Source of the DNA: Martinezella rhizogenes
Lineage (GTDB): Bacteria > Pseudomonadota > Alphaproteobacteria > Rhizobiales > Rhizobiaceae
NCBI RefSeq assembly: GCF_027460065.1
Contig: NZ_JAPYZZ010000002.1
Span: forward strand, 309,902-373,901
Length of the DNA: 64,000 nucleotides
Direction: 5' to 3'
Made by a program: the position numbers and the translations under genes. The notes beneath the pieces were generated by a model, which was given only the letters and a program-made list of their open reading frames with translations, was not told the origin of the DNA and did not search any database. Shown here piece by piece: positions 54,489 through 63,665 of the stretch. Numbering within the stretch: the first letter of the stretch is position 1; each line of letters opens with the position of its first letter.

Positions 54489-55541
54489 TTAAATGTTTTC
54501 AGCGGTGTAAATGTCAAATGGAAGCAGATTTTGTGTCATTGGAAATGTTTCTGCTCTTTTGAGCACCGCATCGCCCATGGTCCGCACTAAAGTCTCTGTC
54601 AACTGACGTGCAGGATGTGAAAGTACAGCCTTTAACAACCCCTCCGCTAAGCCAGCACGTGTTTCGTTCGTCAGTTCATGAGCAACGACCACCAATCTCT
54701 GAGCTTTCGGGCTGCGGTCCTCCCGTAGGGCTCGCATGACCCCTGTCACACCGCCTCCTGCAACATAAAGACCGACCCAGCGATCCTGCGAAGCTAAAAG
54801 CCTCTTGGTGAATTGATAAGCAGACTCAGGCTCCTCCATCGTAGCCAATGTCTCAAGCATCTGAAACTTCGGTGCAGCTTCGCGAAAGTAGGACCTGAAG
54901 CCCATTTCACATAGTTCCTGAGCGAGATAGCGATGGCTGCCAACATAGACAGCGACCTCGCCCGGTTTGGAATTCAGGTGGGCAATAAACCAGGCTGCGG
55001 TTCGCCCTTTCTTGGCGCAATCGTTGCCCACGAACCCGGCCCGCTCGGGTGCCGACACGTCAGAGATCATCGTCACCACTGGGATGCCGTCCGCGGAGAG
55101 GTCCGCTATGGCGTGATTGACCTGAGGATGGTCGGATGTGATCATTCCGATGACGTCAGCCTCCCGGCTGAGTGCATGAATTGCTGCTGCCGCCTTGTCG
55201 GGGCTCAGATCGTCCATGAAGCGTACAATCGCCCGCCCGTGGGCATCTGGGAACGCCTCGACCGATCTTGTCAGAAGATCACCCCACATCTGGTAAAGTT
55301 TGCGGTGCTGCTGCTTGAGCAGAAAGCCGAATTTGATGACCGGCTTGTCCGCCTCGATACGCCGCTTGATCGCCGTCAGGCCATGAAAACCAATTCGTTC
55401 AGCAGCCTCCAGCACCAGGTCAGCTGTCTTCGGGCGGACCGGTTGTCGTCCGTTAAGGACTCTGTCGACGGTTGAAATCCCCACATTCGCTGCTTTAGCC
55501 AGGTCGGCAATTGTCGGTCGCGACAAAATACATTCTCCCAT
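54489..55541 (-). CDS. LacI-family transcriptional regulator
   Basis: A 350-residue LacI repressor. I start at ATG 55541 (MGECILSRPTIADLAKAANV), giving the usual spacing to the helix-turn-helix (TIADLAKAANVGISTVDRVL); the frame continues 25 codons upstream without homology. A type I periplasmic-binding-fold domain follows. It is divergent from the sugar ABC operon and is its probable repressor, with inositol or a related cyclitol as inducer. A TCTGAACGTTTTTGAGA motif at 55556-55572 is a weak operator candidate. Confidence 0.88.
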   Translation of the reverse strand: MGECILSRPTIADLAKAANVGISTVDRVLNGRQPVRPKTADLVLEAAERIGFHGLTAIKRRIEADKPVIKFGFLLKQQHRKLYQMWGDLLTRSVEAFPDAHGRAIVRFMDDLSPDKAAAAIHALSREADVIGMITSDHPQVNHAIADLSADGIPVVTMISDVSAPERAGFVGNDCAKKGRTAAWFIAHLNSKPGEVAVYVGSHRYLAQELCEMGFRSYFREAAPKFQMLETLATMEEPESAYQFTKRLLASQDRWVGLYVAGGGVTGVMRALREDRSPKAQRLVVVAHELTNETRAGLAEGLLKAVLSHPARQLTETLVRTMGDAVLKRAETFPMTQNLLPFDIYTAENI

Positions 55542-55686
55542 TTTGTGAAAGCCATTCTGAACGTTTTTGAGAGAAATTACCAGACCGAAATTGACAGATT
55601 TTGAAGAATTGGCCATTGATCGTGCATCGACAAGTCGCCTCGTGGCGCCGGGCTGGGAGAGCCTGAATTTCGGAGGAAATACTCAT

Positions 55687-57234
55687 ATGACACTGACGAA
55701 CGGCACCGCCACCGCGGTGGCTGCCGCTGCAAGCGGCTATGTGCTCGAAATGCGGGAGATCACGAAGTCATTTCCTGGTGTGAAGGCACTCGACGGCATG
55801 AACCTGAAAGTGCGTCCAGGCAGCGTTCACGTCCTGGTCGGTGAAAACGGTGCCGGCAAATCGACGCTCATGAAGATCCTGAGTGGCATATACGCAATCG
55901 ACGAAGGAGAGATTTTCTTTCAAGGCGAGAAACTCGACCATCAAAATGCAGCCGCAGCGCTGGATCGCGGCATCTCTATGATCCATCAGGAGCTCAGCCC
56001 TGTCTTCGATATGACGATCGCCGAGAACATCTTCCTTGGCCGTGAGCCTACAGTTGGAAAGAAGGGCGTTTTCTCCTCCTTCGTCAACTTCAACCGCATG
56101 AACGCCGACACGCAAAAACTTCTTGATCGGCTAGGCCTTAGATATTCGGCCGACATAAAGATGCGCGATCTCTCCATCGCCGCGATGCAGTTAGTCGAGA
56201 TCGTCAAGGCCATTTCGCGGGAGGCATCGCTCGTCATCATGGACGAGCCAACATCAGCGATCAGCGACACCGAAGTCGCCATGCTGTTCCAGCAGATCGC
56301 CGACCTGAAGGCAAATGGCGTTGCGATCATATACATCACCCACAAGATGGACGAGATCTTCCAGATCGCCGACGACATCACCGTCATGCGCGACGGTCAG
56401 TTCATCGCCACGGGGTCATCCGGCGACTACACAGAAACAAAGCTGATTTCCCAGATGGTCGGCCGGACGATCTCGAGCATCTTCCCCAAGGAAGACGTGC
56501 CAATTGGCGATGTGGTCCTCTCGCTGAAAGATGTCAGTCGCGCGGGCGTCTTCGACACTGTCAGCTTCACGGTGCGCGCGGGCGAGATTGTCGGATTGGC
56601 CGGATTGATCGGCGCCGGTCGAACAGAGGTCGCCCGGGTGATTTTCGGTCTGGACCAAAGTGACGGCGGCACGATCCGCCTGAATGGTGCGCCGGTTAAG
56701 ATCACCTCTCCCACGGATGCAATCCGGCAGGGGATCGCCATGGTGTCGGAAGATCGCAAGGCTGAAGGCCTCGTGCTTTGCCGATCGGTCGGCGAAAACA
56801 TATCACTCGCCAATCTGAAGAAATTCGCCTCCGGGCTCTTCATCAGTGAAAGGCAGGAGGAAACAGCCGCCCAGCGTATGATCAAGATGCTGCAGATCAA
56901 AACGCCGGACACGGAGATGATTGTCGAAAATCTCAGTGGCGGCAACCAACAGAAGATCGTGCTGGCTAAATGGCTTCTGGGCGATCTCAAGCTCTTGATC
57001 CTGGACGAGCCGACGCGCGGCATTGATGTCGGATCCAAGTCCGAAATTCACAAATTGATGACTGAGTTTGCCCGTCAGGGCCTGGCGATCCTCATGATCT
57101 CGTCGGAGCTGCCCGAGGTTCTCGGGATGAGCGACCGCGTGGTTGTGATGAGCGAAGGCCGGGTTGCCGGCGAACTGACAAGAAGCGAGGCGTCGCAGGA
57201 AAGCGTCATGCGCCTTGCAACGGGAGGACACTGA
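55687..57234 (+). CDS. Sugar ABC transporter ATPase, RbsA/IatA-type duplicated
   Basis: A 515-residue CUT2 ATPase with two nucleotide-binding halves. Start ATG 55687 has CGGAGG ten bases upstream. Half 1 has Walker A GENGAGKST and MDEPTSAISD with a degenerate signature (LSIAAMQLVEI), half 2 has LSGGNQQKIVLAKWL and LILDEPTRGIDVGSKSEIH. The second Walker A (GLAGLIGAGRTEVAR) lacks the Lys-Ser/Thr, normal for this class. Overlaps the permease gene by one base. Confidence 0.92.
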   Translation: MTLTNGTATAVAAAASGYVLEMREITKSFPGVKALDGMNLKVRPGSVHVLVGENGAGKSTLMKILSGIYAIDEGEIFFQGEKLDHQNAAAALDRGISMIHQELSPVFDMTIAENIFLGREPTVGKKGVFSSFVNFNRMNADTQKLLDRLGLRYSADIKMRDLSIAAMQLVEIVKAISREASLVIMDEPTSAISDTEVAMLFQQIADLKANGVAIIYITHKMDEIFQIADDITVMRDGQFIATGSSGDYTETKLISQMVGRTISSIFPKEDVPIGDVVLSLKDVSRAGVFDTVSFTVRAGEIVGLAGLIGAGRTEVARVIFGLDQSDGGTIRLNGAPVKITSPTDAIRQGIAMVSEDRKAEGLVLCRSVGENISLANLKKFASGLFISERQEETAAQRMIKMLQIKTPDTEMIVENLSGGNQQKIVLAKWLLGDLKLLILDEPTRGIDVGSKSEIHKLMTEFARQGLAILMISSELPEVLGMSDRVVVMSEGRVAGELTRSEASQESVMRLATGGH

Positions 57235-58241
57235 TGAGCATGGAAACCGCAACGAACAGCGATAAGCAAAGCACGAAGCCGTCGCCGCTGAGCCATTTGG
57301 ATTTTGCGCAGATTTACCGCAAATACGGCACGGTGCTCATCTTTATAGGCATCTGTATCCTAGCATCGCTCCTTAGCCCGACGTTCCTCACCGAAGCCAA
57401 CCTGACCAACGTGCTGCGGCAGGTCGTGGTCGTCAGCTTACTTGCTTGCGGCGTCACTTTCATCATCATCCTTGGCCATATTGACGTGTCACTGGGTTCA
57501 GTGCTCGCGCTCTGCGGCGTGATCGCAACAAGCGTTATGGCAATGACAGGCAGCGTGATCCTTGCCGTCTGCGCAGGGATCGCGGTCGGTATCTTCACCG
57601 GCTTGATCAATGGCTTTGTCATCACCTTCTTCCGGATTCCGTCTTTCATCATGACGCTAGCGATGACGACGGTCGCCCGCGGTGCGGTGCTTCTCTACAC
57701 CGGCGGCTCACCAGTCACCGGCCTAGGCGGCTTCAAGGTCATCGGTCAGGGCTCGCTCGGTCCGGTTCCGATTTCCGTGCTCATCCTGGTGGCTTTTGTC
57801 ATCCTTTCATGGGTCCTTCTCAACAAGACGAAGTTTGGCCGTTATGTTTATGCCGTCGGCGGCAACGAGCGCGCATCCAGAGCTTCTGGCATCAATCCCG
57901 ATAGCATCGTCGTCAAGGCGTTTATTTTCAACGGGATCCTCTGCGCGGTTGCCGGGATCGTTTTGATGTCGCGCATCAATTCCGGCCAGCCGGCAGGCGG
58001 CGTCGGCTACGAATTCGACGCCATTACCGCTGTTGTCGTCGGTGGGACAAGCTTGATGGGTGGCACCGGCACAATCACCGGTACGATCATCGGCGCAATG
58101 ATTATCGGTGTCATCAACAACATCCTCAATCTCCTCAATGTCAGCTCGTACTGGCAGCAGATCATTAAGGGACTGATCATTGCGATCGCCGTCATCCTCG
58201 ATGTCTGGACAAAATCGGCCCGCAGCAAAAAGAAGGCCTGA
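57234..58241 (+). CDS. Sugar ABC transporter permease, RbsC-like
   Basis: A 335-residue CUT2 permease with about ten spans. LGHIDVSLGSVLALCGVIA and RASGINPDSIVVKAFIFNGI are typical, and GYEFDAITAVVVGGTSLMGG with GTITGTIIGAMIIGVINN closes the family signature. It follows the ATPase in the transcript with coupled start. Confidence 0.92.
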   Translation: MSMETATNSDKQSTKPSPLSHLDFAQIYRKYGTVLIFIGICILASLLSPTFLTEANLTNVLRQVVVVSLLACGVTFIIILGHIDVSLGSVLALCGVIATSVMAMTGSVILAVCAGIAVGIFTGLINGFVITFFRIPSFIMTLAMTTVARGAVLLYTGGSPVTGLGGFKVIGQGSLGPVPISVLILVAFVILSWVLLNKTKFGRYVYAVGGNERASRASGINPDSIVVKAFIFNGILCAVAGIVLMSRINSGQPAGGVGYEFDAITAVVVGGTSLMGGTGTITGTIIGAMIIGVINNILNLLNVSSYWQQIIKGLIIAIAVILDVWTKSARSKKKA

Positions 58242-58248
58242 CCGTTCG

Positions 58249-58269
58249 GGCCGCACCACGATTGCGGCC
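58249..58269 (+). terminator. Intercistronic stem-loop between permease and binding-protein genes
   Basis: Perfect 7-bp stem GGCCGCA / TGCGGCC with a 7-base loop, seven bases after the permease stop. No T-run. Possible RNA processing or stability element before the binding-protein gene. Confidence 0.5.
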
Positions 58270-58332
58270 AGGACCCACTGTGTGTGCGCTTCACGACGCA
58301 AAACGTAACCTAGTCTCAATTGGGAGGAACCT

Positions 58333-59256
58333 ATGAAACTCATCGCTAAACTTGCTCTTGCCTGCGCTGTTTCCGTCTCAGCTCTGTCGGCAGGCGCTGC
58401 CTTCGCCGCTGACAAATTCGTCGTCGGCTATGCGAACATGGCCGATACCGACGTCTTCGTCATGGCACGCAAGAACGCCTTCGTCGAAGCCGCCAAGTCC
58501 GATGCGGATATCGAAGTCAACTTCTCTGATGCTAACAATGACGCCAGCAAGCAGCTCGACCAGATTGACAATTTCATCGCCCAGAAGGTCAACGCCATCG
58601 TTGTCGTTCCCGTCGATTATCAGGGCATTGTCCCTGGCGTGGAAAAGGCTAACGCGGCAGGCATTCCGGTCATCGCGCTCGGCATCCAATCAGCTGGCGG
58701 CAAATATACCTTCGTCGGTTCCAAGAACATCGACGCCGGTCGCCTCCAGGGCGAATTCATGAAGGCGAACCTGCCAAAGGATGCCAAGATCCTCTATCTT
58801 GAAGGCACACCGGGCCTGTCGCATACGCAAGAGCGCAAGAAAGGCTTCGAAGAAGCCCTGGATCGCTCTGACGTAACCACGCTTGCCAGCCTGTCGGCAA
58901 ATTACGATCGTGCCGAAGGCATGAAGGTGACTGAAGACTGGATCCAGAGCTTCCCGAAGTTCGACGGTGTCATCGCTGCAAATGACCAGATGGCGCTGGG
59001 CGCTCTCGAGGCCCTCAAGGGTGCGGACCGCCTCAAGGGTATCTTTATCTCCGGCGTCGATGGTGTTCCGGATGCATTGACCGCCATTAAGGCCGGCGAA
59101 ATGTCCCAGACGATCTTCCAGGACGCAGCTGGTCAGGCGAAGGCCGCCTTCGAGGTTGTTGAGGGGATCAAGAAGGGCGAACAGCCGCCGGCCGAGAAGC
59201 TGGTTCCCTTCGCTTCCATCACCAAGGACAACGTCGACCAGTTCATCAAGAAGTAA
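58333..59256 (+). CDS. Sugar ABC transporter substrate-binding protein, RbsB-like
   Basis: A 307-residue periplasmic sugar-binding protein. Start ATG 58333 follows GGGAGGA; a Sec signal (MKLIAKLALACAVSVSALSA) is cut near residue 25 (AFAADKF). The D-N-F-I-A-Q-K-V-N-A-I-V-V-V-P motif and the later ANDQMALGALEALKGA hinge region are typical of CUT2 binding proteins for pentoses and inositol. It is followed by a stem-loop before the dehydrogenase gene. Confidence 0.92.
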   Translation: MKLIAKLALACAVSVSALSAGAAFAADKFVVGYANMADTDVFVMARKNAFVEAAKSDADIEVNFSDANNDASKQLDQIDNFIAQKVNAIVVVPVDYQGIVPGVEKANAAGIPVIALGIQSAGGKYTFVGSKNIDAGRLQGEFMKANLPKDAKILYLEGTPGLSHTQERKKGFEEALDRSDVTTLASLSANYDRAEGMKVTEDWIQSFPKFDGVIAANDQMALGALEALKGADRLKGIFISGVDGVPDALTAIKAGEMSQTIFQDAAGQAKAAFEVVEGIKKGEQPPAEKLVPFASITKDNVDQFIKK

Positions 59257-59265
59257 TTCCTCCCG

Positions 59266-59295
59266 GGCGTGTCGGGGATCATTCCCCGGCATGCC
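59266..59295 (+). terminator. Intercistronic stem-loop after the RbsB-like gene
   Basis: Arms GGCGTG-t-CGGGGA and TCCCCG-g-CATGCC pair through 12 positions (one G-T wobble and one mismatch) around a TCAT tetraloop. It begins ten bases after the stop. No T-run. Confidence 0.6.
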
Positions 59296-59343
59296 GAACC
59301 TTTCAACTATCCATCAGCCATTTGACCGAACACGGGAAAAGAC

Positions 59344-60348
59344 ATGACTATTAGAATTGCAGTTATCGGCGCAGGCCTGATGGGGGCGGATCACGCGAAG
59401 ATCGTTGCAGAGGAGATGCAGGGCGCCACGCTGCAACTTGTCTGCGACATGGACGAGAGCCGTGCCCGCGCAGTCGCCGACTTATATGGCGCGGCTGACG
59501 TCGGGAACGATCCGGAGGCTGCTATTCGCCGCGCCGACATCGATGCGGTGATCGTGGCGAGCCCGGATTTCACGCACGCTCCACTTTCGCTTGCCTGCAT
59601 CGCCACTGGAAAAAAGGTTCTTTGCGAAAAGCCCCTGTCACAATCGTCGGAAGAATGCCTGAAGGTGATGAATGCCGAAATGGCTGCGGGTGCGCGCTTT
59701 GTGCAGCTCGGCTTCATGCGCCGATATGATCAATCCTACGCGGAAATGAAGCAGGCAATGAAAAGTGGGGCAATCGGCCGCCCTCTGATGATGCATAATT
59801 TCCATCGTAACGTCGAAACACCTGCGTCTGATTTCACGGGCGCGATGGCAATTACCAATTCGGCGCCCCACGAATTCGACGTGGTCCGTCATGTGCTAGC
59901 CACAGAATACGTCTCGATTTCGGCGTTTCAACCGAAACGTTCGGATGCTCTGGTCGCTCCTGTCCTTATGGTTCTGGAAACCGCCGATGGGCAGCTGGTG
60001 AATATCGAAATCAACAACAATGCGGCCTACGGCTACGACGTTCGCGCCGAACTCGTTGGTGAACAAGCCTCGATCGCGATGAACCCGGTTGCGTTCACGC
60101 GGATAGACCAGCGTCTGGGCCAACATACGAGTTATGACGCCGATTGGCGCGGCCGGTATTATGACGCCTACCGCCGTCAGAACCGCGCATTTCTGCGCTT
60201 CGTCGAAACCGGGACATTCCCGGAGATCGCGTCCAGCTGCTGGGACGGCTACTGCGCGGCAATCGTCGCCGAAGCGGGTGTCAGAGCTTTGAACGAAGGG
60301 CGGAAAGTTGCCGTCGAAATGATTAACAAGCCGGAGTTCTATGCATGA
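59344..60348 (+). CDS. Gfo/Idh/MocA oxidoreductase, probable inositol 2-dehydrogenase
   Basis: A 334-residue NAD(P)-dependent dehydrogenase. GAGLMGADHAKIV is the Rossmann motif, CEKPLSQSSEECL contains the catalytic Lys of EKP, and NSAPHEFDVVRHVL supplies the Asp/His pair. Size and context (LacI, CUT2 transporter, sugar isomerase, iolC relic) favour myo- or scyllo-inositol 2-dehydrogenase (IolG-like). Overlaps the next gene by four bases. Other MocA substrates cannot be excluded. Confidence 0.85.
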   Translation: MTIRIAVIGAGLMGADHAKIVAEEMQGATLQLVCDMDESRARAVADLYGAADVGNDPEAAIRRADIDAVIVASPDFTHAPLSLACIATGKKVLCEKPLSQSSEECLKVMNAEMAAGARFVQLGFMRRYDQSYAEMKQAMKSGAIGRPLMMHNFHRNVETPASDFTGAMAITNSAPHEFDVVRHVLATEYVSISAFQPKRSDALVAPVLMVLETADGQLVNIEINNNAAYGYDVRAELVGEQASIAMNPVAFTRIDQRLGQHTSYDADWRGRYYDAYRRQNRAFLRFVETGTFPEIASSCWDGYCAAIVAEAGVRALNEGRKVAVEMINKPEFYA

Positions 60349-61304
60349 AACTGGGTTTCGTATCCGACAGCCTTGGCGGCGTACCAATCGATGAACTGCT
60401 GGACCATGCCAAGCGCATGGGCGTATCAGGGGTGGAAGTCAACACCTGCGGATGGTCTACCGCGCCGCACTTCAATCTTAAAGCCATGCTGGGTAACCGG
60501 GATGCGCAGAAGTCTTTTCTCAAGGGGTTTGCCGACCGTGGCCTCGAGGTCATCAGCCTCAATGCAAACGGCAACCCCTTGCATCCGACAGACCCGACGC
60601 AAGGGGAAGGACTGAAGGATACGATCCGGATTGCCGGCGAGATGGGAATCAAGACCGTTTGCACAATGTCGGGCCTGCCCGCCGGCAGCGCCAACGACAC
60701 GATGCCGAACTGGGTTGTCTCGTCCTGGCCACCTGAGACGCAGGCAATTCTCCGATATCAATGGGAGGAAAAACTGCTCCCGTTCTGGGACGAGATCGTC
60801 ACGCTCGCCAAGGAGAATGGTGTCGAGCGGATCGCTCTTGAGCTTCACGGCAATCAGTGCGTCTACAACGTGCCATCGCTGCTGAAGCTTCGTCAGGCCG
60901 TCGGACCGACCATCGGGGCCAACCTCGATCCCTCTCATCTGTTCTGGATGGGGGCGGATCCGCTGATTGCCGCCGAAGCTCTCGGTGACGCGATCTATCA
61001 TGTCCACGCCAAGGATACATTCCTCAATGCGCCGAAGCAGGCGGTCACAAGCCTTCTGGAAAACGGAAGCCTGATGGATATCCCTGCGCGTAGCTGGTCC
61101 TATATCACCTTGGGCTTCGGTCATGGGGAAGAGTGGTGGCGTCAATTCTGCTATCGTCTGAAGATGGCCGGATATGACGGGTGGCTTTCGATCGAGCACG
61201 AGGATGTACTCTTGAATTCCCTGGAAGGGTTGGAGAAATCCGTTGCCCTCCTGCAGGGCGTGATGCCAAGCGCCGCAGCTGACTTTAAACCGCAGGCGAT
61301 CTAA
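60345..61304 (+). CDS. Sugar phosphate isomerase/epimerase, IolE/IolH-like TIM barrel
   Basis: A 319-residue AP-endonuclease-2-fold isomerase. Metal ligands are spread as expected: Glu in ALELHGNQ, Asp in GANLDPSHLFW, His in YHVHAKDTF and Glu in SIEHEDVL. Such enzymes act as inosose dehydratase, inosose isomerase or ketohexose epimerase. It is the last intact gene of the operon; the kinase that should follow in inositol catabolism is decayed. Confidence 0.85.
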   Translation: MKLGFVSDSLGGVPIDELLDHAKRMGVSGVEVNTCGWSTAPHFNLKAMLGNRDAQKSFLKGFADRGLEVISLNANGNPLHPTDPTQGEGLKDTIRIAGEMGIKTVCTMSGLPAGSANDTMPNWVVSSWPPETQAILRYQWEEKLLPFWDEIVTLAKENGVERIALELHGNQCVYNVPSLLKLRQAVGPTIGANLDPSHLFWMGADPLIAAEALGDAIYHVHAKDTFLNAPKQAVTSLLENGSLMDIPARSWSYITLGFGHGEEWWRQFCYRLKMAGYDGWLSIEHEDVLLNSLEGLEKSVALLQGVMPSAAADFKPQAI

Positions 61305-61343
61305 ACAGCCACGGGCGATCGATCACTTCAAAGCAGGACGCAT

Positions 61344-61364
61344 CCGCGGCAACGTCTGCCGCGG
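61344..61364 (+). terminator. Stem-loop after the isomerase gene
   Basis: Perfect 8-bp stem CCGCGGCA / TGCCGCGG with a 5-base loop, 40 bases after the isomerase stop. No T-run follows; it may have been intercistronic before the iolC decay. Confidence 0.5.
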
Positions 61365-61412
61365 CGAGGATGGCTATGGCCAGTGCCTAACCCCTAACCA
61401 CTTGAGACGCAC

Positions 61413-61868
61413 ATGAACAAAATACTTGATGTCATCACGATCGGGTGCTCATCAATCGATCTCTACGGCGCGCAAATCGGAGGTCGCCTTGAAGACATGG
61501 CTCCTTCAACAAGTATATTGGCGGCAGCCCCACCAATATCGCTTGCGGGGCTGCCCGTCTCGGCTTGAAGACCGCAGTGATCACCAAAGTCGGTAACGAG
61601 CATATGGGCCGGTTCATTCGCGAGCAGTTCAGGGCCGGGCTTTCCAATCGAGGTCTTCAACGTTCTCGGCGCCGGAGACGGGTTTTTCTCAGGGTTGCTT
61701 AAGGGCCGGCTCGATGGAGAGACTTTGGCCGAGGACCTTGGAATACGTCAATGCCTGTGGCGCATTTGCCGTCAGCGCAGCCGGCGCACGAGCGGCGACT
61801 GGTCGACGATGCGGGTGTTCGCCTTCGACCATCGCATGCAACTGGAGGACATGGACGGATATCGATCG
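61413..61868 (+). pseudogene. iolC: Shattered iolC (5-dehydro-2-deoxygluconokinase)
   Basis: ATG 61413 starts MNKILDVITIGCSSIDLYGA; a lost base at about 61503 shifts frame to FNKYIGGSPTNIACGAARLG, then KTAVITKVGNEHMGRFIREQ. At about 61640 an internal deletion of roughly 200 codons joins directly to the kinase C-terminus IEVFNVLGAGDGFFSGLLKG, then two more shifts give LEYVNACGAFAVS and MRVFAFDHRMQLEDMDGY, the start of the DUF2090 aldolase-like domain of long IolC. At least four frame changes plus the deletion make it non-functional. Confidence 0.8.
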
Positions 61869-62121
61869 CGCCAACACGGGGGTATATTCGCCGGACCTTC
61901 GCGATCACGCTCAGGATGCCCGGAACATGCTGTTCAAGATGCTCGCGGAGAGCCCCGGCGAAGGAACCTATTGGGCGCTGAAAGAGCTCGCCAATGATCA
62001 TCCTGACGAAAAGTATCGGCTATGGATGGCGGAGTGTGCGCGTCAGAGAGCTGTTACGGATGACGATGAGCCTGTCTGGGCCGATGCTGACATCCACGCT
62101 TTCTCTGCAGCAACTATATAG
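61866..62121 (+). pseudogene. Fragment resembling a large P-loop NTPase C-terminal region
   Basis: An open stretch abutting the iolC relic reads PDLRDHAQDARNMLFKMLAE, then GTYWALKELANDHPDEKYRL and WMAECARQRAVTDDDEPVWA, ending at TAG. The alpha-helical repeat character, with A-R-x-R-A-V-x-D, resembles C-terminal helical parts of rhizobial STAND/NACHT-type ATPases. No start codon or NTP-binding domain is present, and the join to DUF2090 is abrupt. Assignment is tentative. Confidence 0.35.
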
Positions 62122-62171
62122 CTGACACATCGCAAGATTCGGTGTAACCACGCGGCCGGGAGGTTGATTGC

Positions 62172-62801
62172 TCAAGTCAGCGCTTGAAGCGGAGGTGACG
62201 AGGCGCCGCTCAGTCGCATGCCAGTGTGAGCCCTTTCCTGTGCCCCCCAGTCGAGATCGTATATGAGAGGGTCTCGCTCGCCGGGATCGGTCGAAGCCCG
62301 GCCCGGCTTTCTAGCTTGTTCGATAGCCGCCTCAGACCGGGCCAACACCGCATCGATGGCTGCGTAATCGACGCCTGGGAGATTTTCCACGTCGTTGCCA
62401 TCATCCCCACCCCTCCCCTCCCGAATATTCTATCGCGCCCGCACGCTGAGCGGCGCCGGCCGACGCCGCCGCGTAGACGCCGACCGGATTGATGTCCGAC
62501 GTCTGTCGCAAAGACCGAATACCCTCGGCGGACAAAGCACAGTCTGGCGACTGACCACCAACACGTCGGCGAGTACGCAGCACGTCGCGGGTGGCGTCGT
62601 GGAGGAGCAGGTCTTCTAGATGGACGAGTTCGCCGTCGATCCAGAGTGAGGCGCAGGCATCGGAGAAATTTTGCCGCTCGATCCAACCAGTCCGACGGGC
62701 GAACGGCCGACGCGCTAGTCGAGACAAGTCAAAGCGAGCCCTGCGTCAAAAGCCGGCCGCATTAAGTCAGTCATGCTGATTTTCGCGAGATCGTAAGCCA
62801 T
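62172..62801 (-). pseudogene. RHE_PE00001-family (DUF1612/HTH-like) protein relic
   Basis: From ATG 62801 the minus strand reads MAYDLAKISMTDLMRPAFDA then an in-frame TAG, then in the next frame NFSDACASLWIDGELVHLED, HDATRDVLRTRRRVGGQSPD and ALSAEGIRSLRQTSDINPVG, then after another break [20 protein letters not shown] and a stop at 62172. The order matches a rhizobial family of about 350 residues, with parts deleted and the C-terminal half missing. Confidence 0.65.
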
Positions 62802-63347
62802 TGATATTATAGCAAACCATTTGCGAAAGGAACTCTATATGAATATTTAGGTTCGCCACCTAAAATGATTGCCGGCCGGCATTCCAACCATCGAGAAACA
62901 CAGATTATTCATTGTAGAAATAACTTATTAACATTTACATATAATCCAATAATAATAAAAATTAGGATACTTTATATTGAAAAATTAGTCGTGACGAGTT
63001 TTTATTTAATATAATTATTTGCTATGTCTCAAGATACCACTAAGCAATACTCGTATCTTAGCCATTTCCTCTCGTGAGGGCATCTGGGGTGGCACGCGAC
63101 CAACTGCGCGTTATATAGGGCAGCATTCGGCGTTGGCGTTTTCGGCCTATCGAGAAGCGGCGTTGGCATACAGCGACGTTGTATGTACCTCGACCATATG
63201 GCGTGGCGGCGCCGGCGGCCTGCCCGCTTTTCACCTGCGGGTTTTGGAATTTGTGTTTTATGACGGGGATTTAGCCTGTTTGATCGTAGCTGTTTAGCGT
63301 ACTGGATCGTGGCTTTGGGATAATGTGGGATAGTGTAGCGTAGAATT
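62802..63347. other. Gene-free, AT-rich tract next to the rRNA operon
   Basis: No credible gene is seen. The section at about 62890-63030 is strongly AT-rich with many TAA and ATAATA tracts, unlike the GC-rich surroundings, while 63060-63270 returns to normal composition without a recognisable product. No intrinsic terminator for the rRNA operon is obvious after the tRNA. Confidence 0.5.
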
Positions 63348-63424
<77 letters not shown>

Positions 63425-63665
63425 TTACCAGCGTAAATCCCTATGGGATTTATCGCGATAGCATCACAGGGACGCTGTGATGCATACTGCTGGAGCAAAT
63501 TGCCGAAGGCGATTTGTCTCCTGTAAGGGGCGCACATGATTTTGTACGCCATTTTTATTGGCTTTAAATCTTTGCCTTGAATGACAAAAGGCCGCATGTA
63601 GCGGCCCTTGGTGTCGGCTGGGCCGAAGTGTGTGAGTGAGAAGATAGCATGTGTTGCGTTTTGCA
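63425..63665 (-). other. 5S-tRNA spacer with three stem-loops
   Basis: Three consecutive hairpins: AAATCCC/GGGATTT with a TAT loop (63435-63451), GCATCACAG/CTGTGATGC with a 5-base loop (63461-63483), and GGAG-CAAATTGCC/GGCGATTTG-t-CTCC with a GAA loop (63492-63521). They probably guide processing of the rRNA-tRNA transcript. No gene is present. Confidence 0.6.

Noticed and set aside
63019..63297. 92-residue frame in the AT-rich tract
   Set aside because: No ribosome binding site, no homology and a biased reading through non-coding sequence next to the tRNA.
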